DNA of 18,208 bases, taken from CAYHVH01 sp964360335. Its GTDB lineage: Bacteria > Patescibacteriota > Doudnabacteria > UBA920 > 2-01-FULL-46-14. The notes below the pieces were generated by a model, which was not told where the DNA came from, searched no databases, and saw only the letters and a program-made list of their open reading frames with translations. Shown here piece after piece: positions 1-6,145 of this stretch. The stretch's first letter is position 1; every line of letters starts with the position of its first letter. Made by a program: the position numbers and the translations under genes. Location: assembly GCA_964360335.1 (NCBI GenBank), contig CAYHVH010000016.1, positions 1-18,208 on the forward strand, written 5' to 3'.

Positions 1-2
1 AG

Positions 3-704
3 TGGTCCAACGTCACCACCATTGCTCCGGGTTTTGCCAGTATGTATCGCACTTCCGCGCTTCAAAACATCCAAATCAACGCTCTGGGGCTCATAATCGA
101 GGACTATAATATGACCTTTGAGGTGCACCACAAGAAATTGGGAAAAATCGCCTATGACGGCGGGGTGTACGGCCTGACTGACGATCCCCACACTTTCCGG
201 GATTACTTTCGGCAGGTCGAGCGCTGGAACCTGGGTTTTTGGCAGACTGTCAGACGGCACGGCGTCTGGCCGAGTTGGTTTTGGCTCTCGACCGGTTTGT
301 TTTTGCTGGAGATGTTGGCCTTTTCCGTCTTTTTCTTGGCTCTGCCGGCGGCGGCCCTGATTTTTTTGCTCAATGGTTTTGAGCCGATTCCCATCTCCTT
401 TCCGGGTTTTTGGGTCACCCCGTACCAGCTGACTTTTCTGGACTTAGTGGTCGGAGTGGGGCTTGCGGATTACCTTTTGACCGTAGCAGTGGCGCTAGCC
501 GAAAAGAAGCCGATGCTGCTGTTGTATGGTTTCGGTTTTCTGCCCTTGCGGTATCTGGACGCCTTGCTGTTTCTCTATACCCTGCCCTTGGCCTTTTTCG
601 TCCGCTCGGAAGGGAAATGGGTCAGTCCCCAGCGGCACGCTGCTCAAACAAAAACTGCCCCTGTGGGCAGCCCGAATTATCTCGCCGTCAATAATTCAAG
701 GTGA
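3..704 (+). CDS. Family 2 glycosyltransferase, processive type, C-terminal part (5' end outside window)
   Basis: The frame is open from the left edge, so the first ATG inside the window (42) is internal and not the start. The visible 233 residues cover the end of the catalytic domain and the membrane region. Near the beginning is GFASMYR, which fits the acceptor-site region. It is followed by the ED motif (IIEDYNMTF) and then QVERW, the Q-x-x-R-W signature of processive GT2 enzymes such as cellulose, hyaluronan and poly-N-acetylglucosamine synthases. Three or four hydrophobic segments follow (about window 283-385, 420-505 and 512-600), ending in a basic tail with GKWVSP. The enzyme would polymerise a nucleotide sugar at the cytoplasmic membrane and export the chain. 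The deacetylase and hydrolase next door fit an exopolysaccharide locus of PgaC type. The GT2 family and processive class are secure from the motifs; the sugar is unknown. Confidence 0.88.
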   Translation, partial: WSNVTTIAPGFASMYRTSALQNIQINALGLIIEDYNMTFEVHHKKLGKIAYDGGVYGLTDDPHTFRDYFRQVERWNLGFWQTVRRHGVWPSWFWLSTGLFLLEMLAFSVFFLALPAAALIFLLNGFEPIPISFPGFWVTPYQLTFLDLVVGVGLADYLLTVAVALAEKKPMLLLYGFGFLPLRYLDALLFLYTLPLAFFVRSEGKWVSPQRHAAQTKTAPVGSPNYLAVNNSR

Positions 705-708
705 TTTC

Positions 709-830
709 CCCGCGGCTTGCCGCGGGATCTAACCGCCGAGGCGCGGGGTTCATCCCCGGGCCGAGGCACCTTGGAAAGGGGAGGCAGTCCCGACAAAGTC
801 GGGACGATTGGAAGGGGAAAAACCCCTTCC
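709..830. repeat. Cluster of four short hairpins between convergent genes (possible bidirectional terminator)
   Basis: The 151-bp gap between the glycosyltransferase stop (+) and the deacetylase stop (-) holds four consecutive inverted repeats: CCCGCGG-cttg-CCGCGGG (709-726), CGGGG-ttcat-CCCCG (744-758), GTCCCGAC-aaa-GTCGGGAC (787-805) and GGAAGGGG-aaaaa-CCCCTTCC (810-830). The last can refold: GGGGAAAA plus CCC at 814-825 can pair with GGGTTTTCCCC just after it, which excludes the first fold. An outer pairing CTTGGA (769-774) with TCCAAG (about 842-847) is also possible. None has a clean long U tract on the + strand, so termination is inferred from position. The first and third resemble palindromic mini-repeats that recur in CPR genomes. 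Confidence 0.6.
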
Positions 831-855
831 GGGTTTTCCCCTCCAAGTTGATTCT

Positions 856-2094
856 TCAGGGCGAGACTCTGAAAAGCTCGAGACCTTGATTGTAGGTCAG
901 CACGGGGACTCCGCTTCCGGCCACCGCGGCCAGCATTTCGGCGAACGCGGCCGGCGGCGTATAAAACGCGTCATCGCCGACCTCGGTGATTTTGTGAAAT
1001 ACAATCACCACCCACTGCTTATTGAGGAGCGCCTGGTTGATCCAGCCCTCGAGCTCGGCGGGAGTGGTCGAGTTGATGACGCCGCGGACTTTGACGTCAA
1101 ACGGAAACGTCCCTTGGGGGTTTTGGCCTTGTTCAAAGGCCCGCACCGAGGAGTAATACTTGGCCCCCTCGGCCAGAATCGCGCCGTTATAGGCCCCGAA
1201 AGGCAGAGCGAAGTTCTTGACGGTAAAACCTAATTCTTCCAAGTCCAACTTCGACCGGCGGAGCTCGCGGGTTATAGCCGTGCGGCTCAAGGTCGTTAAA
1301 TCACTGTGGGTTATGCTGTGGGAGGCAATTTCCCAGCCGCCCGCCGCCAAGTCCTGGAGTTGCGCCGCACTCATAAAATCCGGCTCGTCGATCATCTCGG
1401 TGATAATCGCGGCGGAACCAACGAAGCCATAGCTGTCCAGCACCGGTTTGGCCGCGGTGTAAGCGTTTTCTTCCCCGTCGTCAAACATCAGGGTGACCGC
1501 CGCCTGCGTCGGATTAAATTCCGTTACGGCAATATCGTCAAAGGTCGCCGTACCCCTCGCGTTTCCCAGAATCGGGACGACGAATAAATAATCAATCGGC
1601 TGGTTCACAAGCGCCACTGACCCGGTGTTGAAACCAATCCACCGCCAAGGAAAAGAGCCAAAATTGGCAATTGAATTCCAGTAGGCGACCGAGCCGTCCT
1701 GCAAGTGAATTTCGGCGTAAAGACCCGCCCCAAAATACCCGCTTGGAGCGTTGCTGATGTTGAAACCTTTGACAAAGCCCCCGATGAAAACCGGTTTGAG
1801 CTCGGTTTGCTCGAGGTCAACTCGCTGGTAAGCCCCCGAGAATTGGGAAAAACTCGTGTTTCTGAGTCTTGCCCCCCACGCGCCGCTGTGGGCGTCGCTG
1901 ACCCTCGTGTAGCCAGAACCGAAGGGCTGCCAGTCAAAAGCCGAACTCGAGGTCGCCCCCGCTTGCTCAAAGCCGCCGTTAACCAGGGGGTCAGGAATCG
2001 CGGCTGCGGCGGGATAGCCGGGTAATAATAGGAGGGCCAAGGCCAAGAAGAGAGCCATGGCCGATTTGGATATCGTTTGCTTCGCACGATTCAT
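856..2094 (-). CDS. Secreted polysaccharide deacetylase (NodB domain) with N-terminal carbohydrate-binding-like domain
   Basis: The protein has 412 residues. Residues 1-32 form a signal peptide (basic start, hydrophobic 13-27, AAAA region). Residues about 36-195 form a beta-rich domain opening with LVNGGFEQ and closing with TFDDIAV, typical of family 4/9-like carbohydrate-binding modules. Residues about 198-410 are a NodB deacetylase: FDDG at 204-207 (catalytic base and metal Asp), H-S-x-x-H at 259-263 (metal histidines), PFGAYN at 298-303, and FHK at 366-368 supplying the late catalytic His. It would remove acetyl groups from an N-acetylated extracellular glycan, either exopolysaccharide or peptidoglycan. 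The ATG at 2094 gives a proper signal peptide and lies about 33 nt below a good promoter; no Shine-Dalgarno is visible. It converges on the glycosyltransferase and diverges from the TIM-barrel hydrolase, which suggests a shared glycan substrate. Confidence 0.9.
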   Translation of the reverse strand: MNRAKQTISKSAMALFLALALLLLPGYPAAAAIPDPLVNGGFEQAGATSSSAFDWQPFGSGYTRVSDAHSGAWGARLRNTSFSQFSGAYQRVDLEQTELKPVFIGGFVKGFNISNAPSGYFGAGLYAEIHLQDGSVAYWNSIANFGSFPWRWIGFNTGSVALVNQPIDYLFVVPILGNARGTATFDDIAVTEFNPTQAAVTLMFDDGEENAYTAAKPVLDSYGFVGSAAIITEMIDEPDFMSAAQLQDLAAGGWEIASHSITHSDLTTLSRTAITRELRRSKLDLEELGFTVKNFALPFGAYNGAILAEGAKYYSSVRAFEQGQNPQGTFPFDVKVRGVINSTTPAELEGWINQALLNKQWVVIVFHKITEVGDDAFYTPPAAFAEMLAAVAGSGVPVLTYNQGLELFRVSP

Positions 2095-2118
2095 ATTGTG
2101 GATAAGTAAGGGATGTGC

Positions 2119-2146
2119 TTTAAGTCTGGTGGCAGTATAGTATAGT
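2119..2146 (+). promoter_or_regulatory. Weak candidate promoter for the TIM-barrel hydrolase gene
   Basis: TATAGT occurs at 2136-2141 and again at 2141-2146. With the second copy, TTTAAG at 2119-2124 is a poor -35 at 16 bp. The element overlaps the divergent promoter, so the two genes may compete for polymerase. The call rests mainly on the -10 hexamer and its position. Confidence 0.35.
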
Positions 2147-2161
2147 TAGAAAATTTGGCAA
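2134..2161 (-). promoter_or_regulatory. Promoter for the deacetylase gene
   Basis: Read on the minus strand, TTGCCA (2161-2156) is followed after 16 bp by TATACT (2139-2134). Transcription would begin near 2127, leaving a leader of about 33 nt. The -10 lies within an alternating TATAGTATAG tract that also offers a -10 on the opposite strand. Confidence 0.6.
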
Positions 2162-2181
2162 TTAAGATATCCACTGCTTCT

Positions 2182-3198
2182 ATGAAACCGAAGTTTTATC
2201 TGGGAATCCTCCTCATTCTTTTGGTCGCCCTGGTCGTGATCTGGGCTTATTATACCACGCCCCGCGTTCCCCTTTTCCAGAAGGAGGGAACGGCCCCGGC
2301 TCCTCCCGGGGCCGTTTCAAGCGTCAGCAGTACCGTGTCACCCATATTCTGGGGCATGAAATTAGTCAATGAGACGGTAAGCGATCAAGAACTTGACGAA
2401 CTGCAGGCGCTGGGCCTCAAGGTCCTAAGCGGGGAGTGGGGGATGAGCGAGGCCACGGCCGCCGAAGTTTTGAGCTTGCTTTCTCGGGTGGAGGCGCGCG
2501 GCATGAAGCTTGTCATAAATTTTTCGGACGGGGCGGCCTGGGGTTACAGAGAGGACGGTTCAGATTCGCCGAGGAAAAAGCCGGTCTGGCAAAAAAGGAA
2601 AATCCAGCGCTACCTCAAAAAAATCTACGCGCATCCCGGGATTTACGGCTATGACATTTCCAATGAAGCGGGCGAAAATTTACCCAATGGCGAGCGGTTT
2701 CGGATTACCGTAGCGCAGCTGCAAGCCGCCGCTCGCGATGTCCGGGCCATTGATCCCAATCGGCCGATCTTGATGAGGATGCACTATTGGGACGAGGAGG
2801 ACGGGGATTTCGGCGCTAGGAACCCCTTTGCGGCCGGGATTGCGGACATTGTGATGCTCAATCTTTACAGTAACTATTCCGAGGACCGGACAACCCCGCT
2901 TCTGCCAAATATGCTTGAGGATTCTGGCCAAATCCTGGTTGACAAGATTTTGGCAGTCGATCCGAACGTCCGGGTTTGGCTCTCCCTGGCCGCGTTTCAG
3001 GAGATGCCTTATTTTGTGAAACCCTCGATAACGGATTTGGTCAGAGACATTGATGCCGCTCTGGTCATAACGGGTATTGAAAGCATCGGTTTTTTCGGCT
3101 GGGGCCCAGAACGCTACCCCGAAGAGCCGCCCGGCTGGTATCTACCGCGCGATGGCGTTGATTTGCTCTCGGTCATCCAAGAGTTTATCTCTCTTTGA
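2182..3198 (+). CDS. Membrane-anchored TIM-barrel glycoside hydrolase-like protein
   Basis: The protein has 338 residues. Residues 5-23 are a hydrophobic N-terminal anchor followed by a Pro/Ala-rich stretch, so the catalytic domain would be outside the cell. The rest reads as a (beta/alpha)8 barrel of glycoside hydrolase clan A: successive strands FWGMKLV, GLKVLSGEW, MKLVINF, YGYDISNE, PILMRMHYW, IVMLNLYS, VRVWLSLA and SIGFFGW. Asn161-Glu162 after the fourth strand matches the Asn-Glu acid/base of GH5-like enzymes. The nucleophile is uncertain: Glu274 (AAFQE) and Glu300 (TGIES) are the candidates. The start was placed at ATG 2182; a TTG at 2155 in the same frame lies within the promoter region and would put charged residues before the anchor. 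The substrate is unknown; its neighbours suggest the polymer made and deacetylated by this locus, as in PgaB, where a deacetylase and a hydrolase domain are fused. Confidence 0.7.
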   Translation: MKPKFYLGILLILLVALVVIWAYYTTPRVPLFQKEGTAPAPPGAVSSVSSTVSPIFWGMKLVNETVSDQELDELQALGLKVLSGEWGMSEATAAEVLSLLSRVEARGMKLVINFSDGAAWGYREDGSDSPRKKPVWQKRKIQRYLKKIYAHPGIYGYDISNEAGENLPNGERFRITVAQLQAAARDVRAIDPNRPILMRMHYWDEEDGDFGARNPFAAGIADIVMLNLYSNYSEDRTTPLLPNMLEDSGQILVDKILAVDPNVRVWLSLAAFQEMPYFVKPSITDLVRDIDAALVITGIESIGFFGWGPERYPEEPPGWYLPRDGVDLLSVIQEFISL

Positions 3199-3259
3199 CG
3201 CCAAATTGGAAGGAAAAAGTCATCTCTGCCCTCCGTGCCCCGCTTTTGTTCTTAATCAA

Positions 3260-3296
3260 TTGTCAACTTTTCCTCGGTCGAGAAATTCTTGTCAAC
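3260..3296. repeat. 37-bp imperfect-palindromic repeat, copy A
   Basis: Copy A of a direct repeat found again at 3891-3927; the two agree at 35 of 37 positions (differences at repeat positions 5 and 13). Its ends are TTGTCAAC (3260-3267 and 3289-3296), and the middle has CTCG-gt-CGAG (3274-3281 is the core). The stop codon of the HTH-Cas2 gene (3294-3292) lies inside it. No third copy was seen in the window. Confidence 0.9.
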
Positions 3297-3891
3297 GAAC
3301 TTTCTTTGGCAATATTTTTAACCCAAAATGTTTGCGCAAGAATTGGTCGTCATCAATTTTGTCCACCCGCAACAAACGAATAAATTGCCAAAGGCCCGAT
3401 TCCTTTAGGTATATAACGGCGGCTGGGGAGAGAGGATGGGGCGTGATGAAGACACTTTTCTGCAGCAGATAAAACCCCAGGTTTTTACAGAAGTAACGGA
3501 GTTGGTCCCGTTGCAAGTGAGATGATTCGGGTATGTCCCAAATAATGAGCCGCCATTTTCCGTCCCAAGTTTTTGGTCGGAGCGCGCCCGCATTAAGTTT
3601 CTTTAATAAGGCGTTTAGCTTACCTTTTTTCGTCAACTTAACAAAAAGCTCACCGTTTTGATCGGCCGTTTTTATGTGGCCTAACTTTTCTAGGTATTTG
3701 AGCGCGCGATTGAGTTTCCATCGCGGCGGCTCGGGAATGCCCAAGGCTTTTCGATGTAGCTTTTGAATTTGTTTATACGGGGAACCCCAAGGGGCCGTTG
3801 CTTCACCGATCTCCCAAAGGATGTCGAGGAGCGCCTTGGCGACGGTATAATTTGGTGGGAAATGAATTTTACTCTTTATTTTCTTCGGCAT
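3292..3891 (-). CDS. HTH-Cas2 fold protein (PaaX-like regulator without the C-terminal domain)
   Basis: The protein has 199 residues and is Lys-rich. Residues about 15-97 read as a winged helix: helices around TVAKALLDILWEIG and PPRWKLNRALKYLEKLG, then a wing (ELFVKLTKKGK). Residues about 111-191 match the Cas2-like ferredoxin fold found in PaaX: WRLIIWDIPE (strand 1, with Asp119 where Cas2 has its conserved Asp), a helix with Arg residues, LGFYLLQKSVFI (strands 2-3), then a C-terminal hydrophobic pattern. PaaX proteins are usually near 300 residues with a third domain that is absent here. The likely role is a dimeric DNA-binding regulator; nuclease or integration activity cannot be claimed. 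ATG 3891 has no Shine-Dalgarno and abuts repeat copy B, and the TGA lies within copy A. It follows cysS by 56 bp on the same strand. Its DNA is more A/T rich than that of its neighbours, which hints at transfer. Confidence 0.8.
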   Translation of the reverse strand: MPKKIKSKIHFPPNYTVAKALLDILWEIGEATAPWGSPYKQIQKLHRKALGIPEPPRWKLNRALKYLEKLGHIKTADQNGELFVKLTKKGKLNALLKKLNAGALRPKTWDGKWRLIIWDIPESSHLQRDQLRYFCKNLGFYLLQKSVFITPHPLSPAAVIYLKESGLWQFIRLLRVDKIDDDQFLRKHFGLKILPKKVR

Positions 3892-3927
3892 TGTTAACTT
3901 TTTCTCGGTCGAGAAATTCTTGTCAAC
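3891..3927. repeat. 37-bp imperfect-palindromic repeat, copy B
   Basis: The second copy lies directly upstream of the HTH-Cas2 start codon, whose first base (3891) is the first base of the repeat, and before the end of cysS (3948). Here the central dyad is longer: TTTCTCG-gt-CGAGAAA (3901-3916). On the minus strand the repeat contains TTGACA (3926-3921), a consensus -35, but no fitting -10 lies 16-18 bp below it. It may be an operator for the gene it precedes. Confidence 0.9.
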
Positions 3928-3947
3928 CGGGTAGCTCCTAAATTTTG

Positions 3948-5348
3948 TTATCTCTGGGGGATGCGGGTGACGAGGGGGCCGCGTTCGGTGTCTTTTATTT
4001 CAAAGCCCAAGGAGCGGATTTGCTCCCGGACTTTGTCGGCTTTGTCCCAGTTTGTTTCTTTTCGTAACTTTTCTCGTTCCTGTACGAGTTTTTGGATTTC
4101 CTCGGGAAGCGGCTCTTGCAGTTCCTGCCACGTGTCTTTGAGGGAAAGCCCCAAAATCTGGTCAAACTTTAGAAGCGACTCCAGTTTGGCCTCTCCTGGA
4201 TAGTCGGAACGTATAAGTTCCCAGACCACGGCCAAGGCCTTGGGTGTGTCTAAATCGTCGTTTATGGCGTCCAGAAATTTTCGTTCAAATTCGGCGCAGC
4301 CGATTTTGGGTTCGGCATACTCGGCGAGGTGGGAATAAAGATTGTCGAGAGTATTTTGCGCGCCCGCCATGGCCTCCCAAGTGAAATTCAGTTTGGTGCG
4401 ATAGTGTCCTTGCAGGACGAAATAACGATAGGCGAGCGGAGAATAACCTTTGTCTTTCAGCTCTCGCAAAGTAATCAAGTTCCCTTCGCTTTTGCCCATG
4501 CGCGCGTCGTTTACAATGACAAATTCCGAATGCAGCCAATAGTTTGCCAAAGGTTTGCCGGCAGCTGCCTCACTCTGCGCGATCTCGTTGGTGTGGTGCA
4601 CGGGCACGTGATCTACGCCGCCGGTATGGATGTCAAAGGGTTGCCCTAAGTATTTGACGGACATGGCCGAGCACTCGATGTGCCAGCCGGGAAAACCGAC
4701 TCCCCACGGTGACTCCCATTCCATCTGCCGCCTTTGCCCTGAGCTGGTCGAAGGGTTGGGCGAGGACTTCCAGAGTGCGAAATCCGTCGGGTTTTTTTTC
4801 TCGGCGTTAATCTCCACGCGCGCTCCCTCGCGCAGTCCGGCCAAATCCAGCCGGGCGAGTTTGCCGTAGTCTTTGAGTTTGGCCGTGTCAAAGTACAGCC
4901 CGTCAGTTGTCCGGTAAGTAAAGCCTTTTTTTTCCAGAGTCGCAATGAGTTCAATCATTTCTTTGATGTGGTCAGTGGCTTTGGGGAGTTTGTCAGGCAG
5001 AAGAATATTAAGCTGCTTGATGTCGTCCAAAAACGCTTCAGTATATACAGAAGCAATCTCCCAGGCTGTTTTGTGCTTTTCCAGAGCCGCCTTCTGGATT
5101 TTGTCCTCGCCCATGTCCCGGTCCCCGGTGAGGTGGCCGACATCGGTAATATTCATAATCTGTTTGACCTGGTAGCCGTTTTGAAGCAGGACGCGTTTGA
5201 GAACATCGGCGAAAATGTAAGCGCGGAGGTTGCCGATGTGGGCGAAATCGTAGACCGTCGGGCCGCAGGTGTAGAGGCCGACAGTCTTTTCCCGGAGGGG
5301 CTTAAATTCTTCCTTGGTGCGCGAGAGAGTGTTGAAAAATTGAAGCAT
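3948..5348 (-). CDS. cysS: Cysteinyl-tRNA synthetase
   Basis: The protein has 466 residues, a normal length, and charges tRNA-Cys with cysteine in the cytoplasm. Class I signatures are present: the HIGH motif as HIGN (37-40) and the KMSKS loop as RMGKSEG (283-289). All four zinc ligands can be placed: Cys28 (YTCGP), Cys226 (WHIECSAM), His251 and Glu255 (VHHTNEIAQSE). HHTNE replaces the usual HHENE. Residues about 198-208 (NPSTSSGQRRQ) interrupt the conserved stretch between ALWK and WESPWG and are encoded by a palindromic mini-repeat; the frame is kept. The C-terminal helical region (about 340-440) is complete. ATG 5348 starts only 6 nt below an extended -10 element, so the mRNA is probably leaderless. 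The phosphatidyltransferase upstream ends in its own terminator, so cysS is transcribed separately and may read through into the HTH-Cas2 gene. Confidence 0.97.
   Translation of the reverse strand: MLQFFNTLSRTKEEFKPLREKTVGLYTCGPTVYDFAHIGNLRAYIFADVLKRVLLQNGYQVKQIMNITDVGHLTGDRDMGEDKIQKAALEKHKTAWEIASVYTEAFLDDIKQLNILLPDKLPKATDHIKEMIELIATLEKKGFTYRTTDGLYFDTAKLKDYGKLARLDLAGLREGARVEINAEKKNPTDFALWKSSPNPSTSSGQRRQMEWESPWGVGFPGWHIECSAMSVKYLGQPFDIHTGGVDHVPVHHTNEIAQSEAAAGKPLANYWLHSEFVIVNDARMGKSEGNLITLRELKDKGYSPLAYRYFVLQGHYRTKLNFTWEAMAGAQNTLDNLYSHLAEYAEPKIGCAEFERKFLDAINDDLDTPKALAVVWELIRSDYPGEAKLESLLKFDQILGLSLKDTWQELQEPLPEEIQKLVQEREKLRKETNWDKADKVREQIRSLGFEIKDTERGPLVTRIPQR
4731..4762. repeat. Palindromic mini-repeat (REP-like) inserted in frame in cysS
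   Basis: The core at 4737-4755 reads, on the minus strand, CCCTTCGACCAGCTCAGGG and is translated as PSTSSG. It falls in a variable loop of CysRS where homologues normally have only a few residues. The same type of core, CCCCTCGACTACGCTCGGGG, occurs at 16376-16395 in a terminator. Elements of this consensus are common in CPR genomes and often yield the peptide STSSGQ; this last point is from memory of such genomes, not from a search. Confidence 0.65.
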
Positions 5349-5354
5349 ATTCTC

Positions 5355-5363
5355 ATTTTAGCA
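5355..5363 (-). promoter_or_regulatory. Extended -10 element of the cysS promoter
   Basis: Minus-strand TGCTAAAAT (TG-n-TAAAAT) ends 6 nt before the cysS ATG. The usual distance from a -10 to the start site puts the first transcribed base at or next to the A of the ATG, which implies a leaderless message. No good -35 is visible; the upstream sequence is the U tract of the preceding terminator. Confidence 0.55.
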
Positions 5364-5369
5364 GAGTTT

Positions 5370-5403
5370 AAAAAAAAGGGGGAACCGTTTTGAGACGGTT
5401 CCC
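5370..5403 (-). terminator. Rho-independent terminator after the phosphatidyltransferase gene
   Basis: On the minus strand, GGGAACCGT and ACGGTTCCC form a 9-bp stem with a 6-nt loop, followed by CC and an eight-residue T tract. It lies about 37 bp below the stop codon at 5440 and just above the cysS promoter. It is the cleanest intrinsic terminator in the window. Confidence 0.92.
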
Positions 5404-5439
5404 GGTGTTTAAAGCCCTGATCAAGCTTGCTAGTTGGTT

Positions 5440-6108
5440 TCAGCTCCGACGAAACTTCTTAATGTTGATCGCCAGACTTGCCACCCCCAAGGTGAATGCG
5501 GCAACCAAGACGTACTGGATGAACAGGGCTTGGAGGCGCAGGATCACGGCGCCAACTCCCAAGCACTGCAGGGTCATTTTGGCCTTGCCCATCTCATTGG
5601 ACGGGATCGGAGATTTGAGCCTAATGCTCAGGACAGCAAGAACCGTGGCAATCAAGTCCCCGGCGACGAGAACGCCCACTACCCACCGAGTCGGGAGGTC
5701 ATAAGTCGGCCAGTAGATGATGAGCAGCGCTCCCGTGAAGATCTTGTCAACATGCCGGTCGAAGTTAATACCGAACCGCAGGTCTTCGGGAGGCAGAAGA
5801 CGCAAATACCGGCGCGATACGGGTCCGTCGAAAGCGTCACTTAGGGCTCCCGCTAGGAAAAGACCAAAAACAATCCACTTGGTTGCTTCGAGAAACACGA
5901 GGGATCCCGTGAGCCAGTAACCGGTGGCGAAGTGCGCCACGATAATGATTGAAATAAACAGACGGAACATCGTCAGTCCGTTTGGCGTCAGTAGGCGCCG
6001 TGCCACAAGGCGCTCCACGAAGCGGTTGTCAATGAGTAGGAGAACCGCCTGGTTGCGAAGTTGATCGAGCGTTTTGAAAAAAACCTCGGCAAGATGATAC
6101 GCGAACAT
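5440..6108 (-). CDS. CDP-alcohol phosphatidyltransferase family protein
   Basis: The protein has 222 residues and is an integral membrane enzyme. It would transfer a phosphatidyl group from a CDP-lipid to an alcohol such as glycerol phosphate or inositol phosphate in phospholipid synthesis. The signature appears as D91-x2-D94-G95-x2-S98-R99 ... G113-x3-D117-x3-D121, with all four metal-binding Asp residues present. Two deviations are visible: Ser replaces Ala in the A-R pair, and there are 13 residues between Arg99 and Gly113 where the family has 8-9. About six hydrophobic helices can be drawn (about 42-60, 68-90, 121-134, 140-160, 175-192, 195-215). ATG 6108 has a textbook Shine-Dalgarno 4 nt upstream. 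It is followed by a strong terminator, so it is probably monocistronic. Which lipid it makes cannot be told. Confidence 0.82.
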   Translation of the reverse strand: MFAYHLAEVFFKTLDQLRNQAVLLLIDNRFVERLVARRLLTPNGLTMFRLFISIIIVAHFATGYWLTGSLVFLEATKWIVFGLFLAGALSDAFDGPVSRRYLRLLPPEDLRFGINFDRHVDKIFTGALLIIYWPTYDLPTRWVVGVLVAGDLIATVLAVLSIRLKSPIPSNEMGKAKMTLQCLGVGAVILRLQALFIQYVLVAAFTLGVASLAINIKKFRRS

Positions 6109-6112
6109 CGGT

Positions 6113-6120
6113 CCTCCTTT
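6113..6120 (-). promoter_or_regulatory. Strong Shine-Dalgarno for the phosphatidyltransferase gene
   Basis: Minus-strand AAAGGAGG stands 4 nt before ATG 6108. It is the only canonical ribosome binding site of this strength in the window; most other starts have none. It supports the choice of start. Confidence 0.85.
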
Positions 6121-6136
6121 TCTCTTTGGATTTCTT

Positions 6137-6145
6137 ATCCTAGCA
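6137..6145 (-). promoter_or_regulatory. Possible extended -10 for the phosphatidyltransferase gene
   Basis: Minus-strand TGCTAGGAT has the TG-n-TANNAT pattern and lies about 28 nt before the start codon, which leaves room for the Shine-Dalgarno. No convincing -35 was seen. Confidence 0.35.

Noticed and set aside
744..758. tRNA T-arm (CGGGG-TTCAT-CCCCG)
   Set aside because: The loop has 5 nt where a T loop has 7, and no acceptor or anticodon arm can be placed around it.
2155..2181. TTG start at 2155 for the TIM-barrel hydrolase
   Set aside because: It lies in the divergent promoter region, and ATG 2182 gives a cleaner N-terminal anchor. Not fully excluded if the transcript is leaderless.
3260..3927. 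CRISPR array
   Set aside because: There are only two repeats, and they are separated by a 594-bp coding gene, not by spacers of 30-40 bp. No cas1, leader or effector gene is near.
3891..3927. Promoter with TTGACA in repeat copy B
   Set aside because: The -35 match is perfect, but the sequence 16-18 bp downstream (GAAAAAG) is not a -10, and a start there would fall within the gene.
4968..5393. Open frame on the plus strand opposite cysS
   Set aside because: It is the complement of conserved CysRS codons and runs through the terminator at 5370-5403; no coding signs.
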